From Actinomycetes bacterium (GTDB lineage: Bacteria > Actinomycetota > Thermoleophilia > Solirubrobacterales > 70-9), in assembly GCA_023436605.1 (NCBI GenBank), contig JAEZIQ010000152.1, positions 1 through 10,467 of the forward strand: a stretch of DNA of 10,467 bases. Reading direction: 5' to 3'. Shown piece after piece: positions 6,112-10,467 of this stretch (position 1 is the stretch's first letter; each line of letters starts with the position of its first letter). The position numbers and the translations under genes were made by a program. The notes beneath the pieces were generated by a model. The model was not told where the DNA came from, did no database searches, and saw nothing but the letters and a program-made list of their open reading frames with translations.

Positions 6112-8610
6112 CTACGGCAGGCTGCCGTCCCAGGCGTCGCCGTAGCAGGCGTTAGGGGCGCAGACGTCCGAGATGTAACCGTTCGGAGTCAGGAAGGTCG
6201 AGGTCAGGGCGACTGCGACGCTCGCTCCTCCAGGAGCCCCGTGGGGATCCTGGGCGACACGGTTGGGGGTGTTGGTGAACGGCGGCGGGTCCGTGCCGAT
6301 CGTCTTGGACGGGTTGCCCGGCTCCGGTCGCGGCGGGCCACCATCGAAATAGATGATGTTGTTGCCGCGGAACGGGTAGTCCTCAGCCTTCAGGCGCGGA
6401 ACGTTCCAGAGCACGTCGTAGTCCGGCCAGCGACCCGGATCGACCGGCACGGCGTTGGTCTTCATGTCCAGGGTCCGGGCCATGTTCTCCGAAGCGAAGT
6501 TCGAGACCTGATGGTCGCCGAGGGCGATCTGCAGCGTGACCTTGTGTGCCGGCGTGTTCGGCGGCGGGTTGTCAGTCATCACGTGCGCGTAGCCGTTCGG
6601 TTCGCTGCGGTCCCAGAGCATCTGCATCAGCTCGAAGAGCAGCGGGCGCTCGAGCTCGTTCGGGTAGCGCGGGTACATGATCGCCGCGTAGAGGTCGAAG
6701 TCAATCGAGCGGGGCAGCAGGATCGAGTAGTTCATCGCGCCGACCAGCAGCGAGGACTGGATGAAGTCCGGCGAGAGCGCGGTCAGCGGTCCGCCGAGGA
6801 TCCCGCCCTGGCTGGCACCCATGTAGAAGACATGGTCGGTACGGATCAGCGACTCACCCTCCGTGAACCCGTCACCGTCCTGGAAAGCCGGGTTGGTTCC
6901 GAGGCCGTCCGGGTGGTACATGAGGCGAGCCAGGTAGAGCTCGTTGACGAGTGCCTGGGCGAGACGGTCAGCCAGGACATCGAAGTTCGAGAGGTCCTGG
7001 AGTGCCGAGGTCATGACCTGGACGACGTCCGAGCTGGACATGCCGATCTCGTCGGTGCCACAGATTGTCATGCCGGTCTGAGCCAGCGGCGGGTTGGGTC
7101 CACCGTTGACTCCGGACGCGTTACCGAAGAGACCGTGACCGAAGACCATCGGGCGGGTCTTCTCGGCCCCCGGCTCGACCGCGACCCGGGGAACGATGCA
7201 CTCCACGTTGGCCTCGTAGTAACCGTTCCGGGACGGCAGACCATCCTCATTGAGATTCATGGTGCCGCCCGGACCGCAGGTCGGCTCGAGGAAGCAGGGA
7301 ACCATGAAGTGGCCCTTGATCCGGCGTGCGACCTGGCCGGTCGGGACATTCTCAACGCTGTCGATCGTGAACTCGGGGGCGTCGCCCTGGACGACATTGT
7401 CGCCCATGGTGGTGTCTCCGAGTTCGGCGAAAGCACGGTCACGCATGCTGAGCGCCCGCTTGTAGTTGTTCTCGTTACTGGCGGTAGTGAAGTCCCAGGC
7501 CAGATACAGCTCGCTTCGCTTGATGCCTGCCTGCTTCAGGGTCTTGAAGATCGACTCGAAATCCTCGCGGCGGTTGTTGACCGCGTCCTGGTTCGACTTG
7601 ATCTGATCGCGGTAGTAGCGGAAAGCGTTCGGCGCAGCCAGCGGCCTGCCGTCCTTGTCAGTCAGGTTCCGGAGGGCAATGACGTACCGGGTTTCCGGTT
7701 CGTAGTTCTCCGAGGGCTTGATCTCCAGAACCCGGTTACGGTCGAAGCCGGCGTTCGAGTCGACCTCGGCCCAGATCGGGTGCCGCTCACCGGTTTCCGT
7801 GTTGATCACGACTACCTTCTGGTCGAGGTCTGCGTAATCACCGAGGTGATTGATCGAGACCAGGTCGTTCTTCTGGGCAGCGGCGATCGAATCGAGGCCC
7901 GGAATCCGGACTACCGCGCCGACGCCCTGGCTGAATCCGTCCGACTCGTCGTACTTGCGCGGGTTGATCGGATTGCCGTCGGCGTTCTTCGGCATCCCGT
8001 TCTCGGTGAAATCAATGCGGATACCGGTCGGGTTGTCCGGGTCGCTTGTCGTGTAGTAGTTGTTCGGGAAAGGCAGCATGCACATACCGTCCTTGGGCTG
8101 GGCGATGAAGTCGCAGTCCGCCGCCCGGCTCAGGTCGACCGGCTGGAGTTGGCAGTCAACCTGATCACGCACCACGTTCTGCTTGCGGGAGGTCTTGCGC
8201 TTCGCGTTCTTGGCCGTGACCGTCAGAGTCCTGGCCTGGCAGCCCGCCAGGGTCGCTTTGACCGGCGGAAGCACCTTCAGCGTTACGGTCTTGGCCCGCT
8301 TTTTGCCCAGCTTTACGGTCGTCGTCTTGAACAGCTTCAGGTTGCCGCTGTCGAAGGTGTAGGTGCTGCCCGAGAGCTGGATGCGAGCCCCCTTGTTGGC
8401 CTTGACCTGGACCTTGACCGTGCCGCCCGAAAGTTTGCTGGCATTGGTGTTCAGCACCTTGACAGCCGGCTTCACCGGCTTCTGCTTCTTCTTCGGCTTG
8501 GCCTTCTTGGCCGAAGCTCCGGCATCAGTTGCCGAGGCTGCGGTGGTGATTCCACCAGCGAAAATTGCTCCGGCAAGCAGAGCTGCCAGCAGAACGACGA
8601 AACGACGCAT
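6112..8610 (-). CDS. Secreted alpha/beta-hydrolase-like protein (lipase/esterase-like)
   Basis: This protein has 832 residues. It starts MRRFVVLLAALLAGAIFAGG, a good signal peptide with likely cleavage after ASA (about residue 27). A lysine-rich spacer follows (33-50; AKKAKPKKKQKPVKP). Residues about 50-155 form a beta-rich, Lys/Thr-rich domain. Residues 160-330 resemble the N-terminal part of bacterial extracellular lipase-like proteins (PFPNNYYTTSDPDNPTG; ETRYVIALRNLTDKDGRPL). The C-terminal half looks like a hydrolase: GHGLFG (491-496) as oxyanion-hole motif, GASQGG (598-603) as nucleophile elbow with Ser600, and LGDHQVS (698-703 region) with His700 as candidate catalytic His. The acid residue is not assigned. 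Cysteines at 124, 153, 166 and 177 suggest disulphides outside the cell. The ATG at 8608-8610 has a strong SD sequence. It is convergent with the deacetylase gene. The fold assignment is fairly good; the substrate is unknown. Confidence 0.75.
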   Translation of the reverse strand: MRRFVVLLAALLAGAIFAGGITTAASATDAGASAKKAKPKKKQKPVKPAVKVLNTNASKLSGGTVKVQVKANKGARIQLSGSTYTFDSGNLKLFKTTTVKLGKKRAKTVTLKVLPPVKATLAGCQARTLTVTAKNAKRKTSRKQNVVRDQVDCQLQPVDLSRAADCDFIAQPKDGMCMLPFPNNYYTTSDPDNPTGIRIDFTENGMPKNADGNPINPRKYDESDGFSQGVGAVVRIPGLDSIAAAQKNDLVSINHLGDYADLDQKVVVINTETGERHPIWAEVDSNAGFDRNRVLEIKPSENYEPETRYVIALRNLTDKDGRPLAAPNAFRYYRDQIKSNQDAVNNRREDFESIFKTLKQAGIKRSELYLAWDFTTASNENNYKRALSMRDRAFAELGDTTMGDNVVQGDAPEFTIDSVENVPTGQVARRIKGHFMVPCFLEPTCGPGGTMNLNEDGLPSRNGYYEANVECIVPRVAVEPGAEKTRPMVFGHGLFGNASGVNGGPNPPLAQTGMTICGTDEIGMSSSDVVQVMTSALQDLSNFDVLADRLAQALVNELYLARLMYHPDGLGTNPAFQDGDGFTEGESLIRTDHVFYMGASQGGILGGPLTALSPDFIQSSLLVGAMNYSILLPRSIDFDLYAAIMYPRYPNELERPLLFELMQMLWDRSEPNGYAHVMTDNPPPNTPAHKVTLQIALGDHQVSNFASENMARTLDMKTNAVPVDPGRWPDYDVLWNVPRLKAEDYPFRGNNIIYFDGGPPRPEPGNPSKTIGTDPPPFTNTPNRVAQDPHGAPGGASVAVALTSTFLTPNGYISDVCAPNACYGDAWDGSLP

Positions 8611-8618
8611 CCTTGATT

Positions 8619-8624
8619 CCTCCC
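8619..8624 (-). promoter_or_regulatory. Shine-Dalgarno sequence of the secreted hydrolase gene
   Basis: On the minus strand this reads GGGAGG, eight bases before the ATG at 8610. It is the strongest ribosome binding site in the window and fixes the start codon. It contrasts with the SD-less starts of the genes on the left side. Confidence 0.8.
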
Positions 8625-8654
8625 AGAAATGAATTGAACTGCTCCCTGCGCCGT

Positions 8655-8660
8655 AGGCTA
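8655..8660 (-). promoter_or_regulatory. Weak -10 candidate for the secreted hydrolase gene
   Basis: The minus strand reads TAGCCT, which fits TANNNT. It would give a leader of roughly 35-40 bases containing the strong SD sequence. No convincing -35 hexamer is seen; the matching -35 region falls on the palindromes at 8678-8699. Confidence 0.25.
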
Positions 8661-8677
8661 CCGCGGATGGAGCGCTC

Positions 8678-8699
8678 TGTGTTCCTGGTCACACAGGAA
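8678..8699. promoter_or_regulatory. Interleaved palindromes, candidate operator (CRP/FNR-like)
   Basis: TGTGTTCCTGGTCACA (8678-8693) matches the CRP-type pattern TGTGA-N6-TCACA at nine of ten conserved positions. A second, perfect dyad overlaps it: TTCCTG (8682-8687) with CAGGAA (8694-8699). The site lies between the divergent hydrolase and gdx genes, 68 bases upstream of the hydrolase ATG and about 35 bases upstream of the gdx -10 candidate. A regulator bound here could affect either gene. The identity of the regulator is inference. Confidence 0.4.
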
Positions 8700-8720
8700 G
8701 GAACGCGGGCAGCCATCCCC

Positions 8721-8726
8721 TAAGCT
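8721..8726 (+). promoter_or_regulatory. Candidate -10 box (TAAGCT) for the riboswitch-gdx transcript
   Basis: TAAGCT fits TANNNT. The predicted transcription start is near 8733, at the first base of a perfect hairpin just before the riboswitch aptamer. That is the right place for a riboswitch-led transcript. No good -35 is visible. Confidence 0.35.
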
Positions 8727-8732
8727 GAGGTT

Positions 8733-8747
8733 GATCTCCTTGAGATC
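8733..8747 (+). repeat. Hairpin immediately 5' of the guanidine-III aptamer
   Basis: GATCTC (8733-8738) and GAGATC (8742-8747) form a perfect stem with a CTT loop, directly adjoining the aptamer. CTCCT within it (8736-8740) is complementary to the gdx SD sequence AGGAG (8809-8813). It could therefore serve as an alternative partner that hides the ribosome binding site. That switching role is inference. Confidence 0.4.
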
Positions 8748-8787
8748 CCGGACGAGACGCGCCGTACCCGGTCAAGCACGACGACGC
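8748..8787 (+). promoter_or_regulatory. Guanidine-III riboswitch (ykkC-III) aptamer
   Basis: From memory, these 40 bases match the Thermobifida fusca guanidine-III aptamer very closely. CCGGACGAG (8748-8756) and CCGTACCCGGTCA (8762-8774) are identical to it, the linker is one base shorter, and the 3' strand is ACGACGC where the T. fusca RNA has ACGGCGC. Helix P1 pairs CCGG (8748-8751) with CCGG (8768-8771). The pseudoknot P2 pairs GCGCCGT (8760-8766) with ACGACGC (8781-8787), with one C-A mismatch in the middle. The gene that follows is a guanidinium-type SMR exporter, the classic target of this riboswitch. The RNA is expected to raise gdx expression when guanidinium binds. Both sequence and context support the call. 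Confidence 0.88.
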
Positions 8788-8803
8788 AGGTTCAGTCAAA
8801 CCT
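8788..8803 (+). repeat. Hairpin between riboswitch and gdx ribosome binding site
   Basis: AGGTT (8788-8792) and AACCT (8799-8803) pair across a CAGTCA loop. It starts directly after the aptamer and ends five bases before the SD sequence AGGAG (8809-8813), so it probably belongs to the expression platform. There is no T-run, so control at translation is more likely than termination. Confidence 0.4.
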
Positions 8804-8819
8804 TCGTCAGGAGTCCAAC

Positions 8820-9146
8820 ATGAACTGGGTACTTATCGTGATCGCCGGCCTGCTTGAAGTTGCCTGGGCCCTCGCGCTCAAGGAATCGAACGGCTTCAGC
8901 CGCTTTTTGCCAACCGCGATCTTTCTGCCCACCTACCTTGCCAGCGCGGTACTGCTGGGAGTCGCGCTCAGACAGCTTCCGGTCGGGACCGGATACGCGG
9001 TCTGGGTCGGGATCGGCGCGGTCGGCGCCGTCGTGGTCGGTGTTGCGCTGCTTGGAGAGTCGCTCGCCCCGGGCCGGATGGCGGCGATCGCCCTGATCGC
9101 CATCGGTGTGATCTGGCTCGCGCTCGGCGAGGGGCAGCAGGCCTGA
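8820..9146 (+). CDS. sugE: SMR-family guanidinium exporter (Gdx/SugE type)
   Basis: This is a 108-residue protein of four membrane helices (about residues 2-20, 31-50, 57-78 and 84-102), the standard length for the small multidrug resistance family. The central Glu13 in GLLEVAWA is the proton/substrate site. Trp16, Ser42, Tyr59 and Trp62, the residues that surround Glu13 in characterised Gdx proteins, are all present at the same positions. LPVGTGYAVWVGIGAVGA (53-70) is the Gdx subtype signature, as distinct from the EmrE subtype. Gdx proteins work as dual-topology homodimers and export guanidinium in exchange for protons. The gene stands alone, so a homodimer fits. The ATG has SD AGGAG six bases upstream, and a guanidine-III riboswitch precedes it, which independently supports the substrate. 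Confidence 0.93.
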   Translation: MNWVLIVIAGLLEVAWALALKESNGFSRFLPTAIFLPTYLASAVLLGVALRQLPVGTGYAVWVGIGAVGAVVVGVALLGESLAPGRMAAIALIAIGVIWLALGEGQQA

Positions 9147-9171
9147 AAGAAACGTTGCCGGGAGCGGTCCA

Positions 9172-9188
9172 GCCCCCTGCTCGGGGGC
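9172..9188 (+). terminator. Possible terminator hairpin after gdx
   Basis: GCCCCC (9172-9177) pairs perfectly with GGGGGC (9183-9188) across a TGCTC loop, 25 bases after the gdx stop codon. The stem is GC-rich but only a weak, delayed T-rich stretch (CTCTTATT) follows. It is plausible as an intrinsic terminator of the GC-rich, T-poor type. Confidence 0.45.
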
Positions 9189-9216
9189 GTCGACCCGCTC
9201 TTATTCGGGGCCGCAC

Positions 9217-10413
9217 GTGTTCCAGAGGCAGATGACAGCGAATTTCCCCCGGCGGCTCGGGCTGCTTGCCCTGCTCTTTCCGATCCTCATCATGACCCTC
9301 CACGCCGGCTCCGGCAAGGCCGCGGCGGCCCAGCCCGCCAACCCTTTTGCCCGGGCCGGAATGTGGATCTGGTACGTCGATTCCTCACACGGGGGGAATC
9401 TCCGGTCGATCATCAAGCAGGCGCGTGAAGCGAAGATTGGCACGCTCTACATCAAGTCGGGGGACGGTGACGAGACCTGGAGCCAGTTCAACAAGCCGAT
9501 GGTCCGGCGGCTGCAGCGAGCCGGACTGAAGGTTTGCGGCTGGCAGTACACCTACGGGCGCCGGCCGATCGCCGAAGCCCGGGTCGGAGCGGTCGCGAAG
9601 CGGCGCGGCGCCGACTGTTTCGTTATCAACGCGGAAGCCGAATATGAAGGCAAGTACGCGGCGGCCGATTGGTACATCCGGGAGCTTCGCCGCCGGGTTG
9701 GCCCGAAGTTCCCGCTCGGGCTTTCCTCTTTCCCCTACGTCCACTACCACCCGGGCTTCCCCTACTCGGTCTTCCTCGGACCGGGGGCGGCGACCGCCAA
9801 CCTGCCCCAGGTCTACTGGCACACGATCGGGGATTCGGTCCGGACCTCGCTGACCACCACCTGGGAGCAGAACTCGATCTACAAGCGCCGCATCTGGCCG
9901 ACCGGCCAGACCTGGGACGGTCCGCCGAAACGCGACCTGCTCGCCTTCCGCAAGTTCATGATCAACTTCGGATCGGCTCCCAGCTGGTGGTCATGGCAGG
10001 AAACCGACTCCTCGGAATGGTCAACGCTCGCGAAACCGGTCACCCGGGTTCCCGGCTACCGGGCTTTCGCCGGCAAGGTCACCCTCGATCGGGGTGATCG
10101 CGGCGATCAGGTTGTCTGGCTTCAGCAGCACCTGATCGCACTCGGAAACTCGATGCAGCCGACCGGCATCTTCAACAACGCCACCTACCGCGCAGTCCGC
10201 AAGTTCCAGGCCCGCCGCGGTCTCGAGGTGGATGGCGTGGTCGGCACCCAGACCTGGAACCATCTGATCCGGACCAGGCCGGTCCGGGTCAAGTGGTCCG
10301 CGGCGAGAAAGCGCAGCCGACCGGCGGGGGCTTCGGCATCCGCAGCTCCGGCCGCACCGCTTTCCGCCAACATCCCGGCGGTCCGCAACGAGATCGCCGG
10401 GGCCGAGAAGTAG
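9217..10413 (+). CDS. Secreted TIM-barrel-like protein with C-terminal peptidoglycan-binding domain
   Basis: This protein has 398 residues when started at the GTG at 9217. The in-frame ATG at 9232 (residue 6) is an alternative, with AGAGG three bases before it; that spacing is short. A basic n-region and hydrophobic stretch (about 12-30) form a signal peptide, with likely cleavage near residue 38. Residues about 46-275 look like a beta/alpha-barrel glycoside-hydrolase-like domain: AGMWIWYV, GTLYIKSGDGD, LKVCGWQYTYG, CFVINAEAEYEGK (Glu140 a candidate active-site residue), LGLSSFPYVHYHPGFPYSVF and LPQVYWHT. Residues about 286-351 match the PG_binding_1 repeat: LDRGDRGDQVVWLQQHL, TGIFNNATYRAVRKFQ and LEVDGVVGTQTWNHL. 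An Ala/Ser/Pro/Arg-rich tail ends the protein. It probably acts on or attaches to the cell wall. Enzymatic activity is inferred from fold only; Glu140 is not proven catalytic. Confidence 0.8.
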   Translation: MFQRQMTANFPRRLGLLALLFPILIMTLHAGSGKAAAAQPANPFARAGMWIWYVDSSHGGNLRSIIKQAREAKIGTLYIKSGDGDETWSQFNKPMVRRLQRAGLKVCGWQYTYGRRPIAEARVGAVAKRRGADCFVINAEAEYEGKYAAADWYIRELRRRVGPKFPLGLSSFPYVHYHPGFPYSVFLGPGAATANLPQVYWHTIGDSVRTSLTTTWEQNSIYKRRIWPTGQTWDGPPKRDLLAFRKFMINFGSAPSWWSWQETDSSEWSTLAKPVTRVPGYRAFAGKVTLDRGDRGDQVVWLQQHLIALGNSMQPTGIFNNATYRAVRKFQARRGLEVDGVVGTQTWNHLIRTRPVRVKWSAARKRSRPAGASASAAPAAPLSANIPAVRNEIAGAEK

Positions 10414-10423
10414 CCGGTTGCGC

Positions 10424-10441
10424 CGCCCGACTCAGCGGGCG
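10424..10441. terminator. Possible terminator hairpin between convergent genes
   Basis: CGCCCG (10424-10429) pairs with CGGGCG (10436-10441) across an ACTCAG loop, 10 bases after the stop codon of the peptidoglycan-binding protein. There is no T-tract. It overlaps the probable end of a minus-strand gene. Confidence 0.35.
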
Positions 10442-10467
10442 ATCGAAGTAACCAGCCGGCCCAACTG
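10432..10467 (-). CDS. Probable C-terminal end of a minus-strand gene (partial)
   Basis: On the minus strand, bases 10467 to 10432 read QLGRLVTSIAR followed by TGA. The codons look ordinary for this genome (CGG, CTG, ATC, GCC, CGC), and the gap to the end of the convergent gene is typical. Eleven codons are too few to name a product, and chance cannot be excluded. Confidence 0.35.
   Translation of the reverse strand, partial: QLGRLVTSIAR

Noticed and set aside
6241..8616. 791-codon open frame antisense to the secreted hydrolase gene
   Set aside because: It mirrors the high-GC codon pattern of the minus-strand gene. Its translation is Val/Arg/Asp-rich with no domain motif or signal peptide. 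The opposite strand encodes a coherent secreted protein with a strong SD sequence.
9201..9206. TTATTC as -10 box for the peptidoglycan-binding protein gene
   Set aside because: It lacks the conserved A at position 2 and the final T of a -10 element, so the support is too weak to list.

Overview
The window is high-GC bacterial DNA that looks chromosomal. It most likely comes from an actinomycetote of the Thermoleophilia / Solirubrobacterales type. That placement is inference: it rests on the GC-rich codon use, the remnant of a large LuxR-type AAA regulator at the left edge, start codons with no Shine-Dalgarno (SD) sequence sitting right behind -10 boxes, and a guanidine-III riboswitch, a class known mainly from actinobacteria. 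I see no insertion sequence, CRISPR array, tRNA or rRNA.

Layout. At the left edge (about 3-150) is a broken piece of a LuxR-family ATPase. It runs into an unrelated short reading frame (226-639) of unknown function. Next is a PhoD-like metallophosphatase (687-2360), then two tandem paralogues of exactly 326 residues each (2420-3400 and 3446-4426). Both are membrane-anchored endonuclease/exonuclease/phosphatase (EEP) family proteins, and both start at TTG directly behind a -10-like box. A small membrane protein (4431-4754, minus strand) is convergent with the second copy. It is also divergent from an exported NodB-type polysaccharide deacetylase (4811-6043). A 19-bp-arm hairpin (6054-6104) separates the deacetylase from a convergent 832-residue secreted alpha/beta-hydrolase-like protein (6112-8610, minus strand).

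The intergenic region 8611-8819 is the richest regulatory stretch. It holds two interleaved palindromes, one of them CRP-like, candidate promoters in both directions, and a close match to the guanidine-III (ykkC-III) riboswitch aptamer. The riboswitch lies upstream of an SMR transporter (8820-9146) that has all the Gdx guanidinium-exporter residues I could check. The window ends with a secreted protein (9217-10413) made of a TIM-barrel-like domain plus a C-terminal peptidoglycan-binding domain. After it comes the probable last few codons of a minus-strand gene.

How the genes relate. The best-supported functional unit is the riboswitch with its exporter: guanidinium should raise gdx expression. 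The other genes are mostly singly transcribed exported or envelope functions: phosphoester hydrolysis, polysaccharide deacetylation, a secreted hydrolase and peptidoglycan binding. Apart from the tandem paralogues they do not form an obvious operon or a new defence or biosynthetic system.
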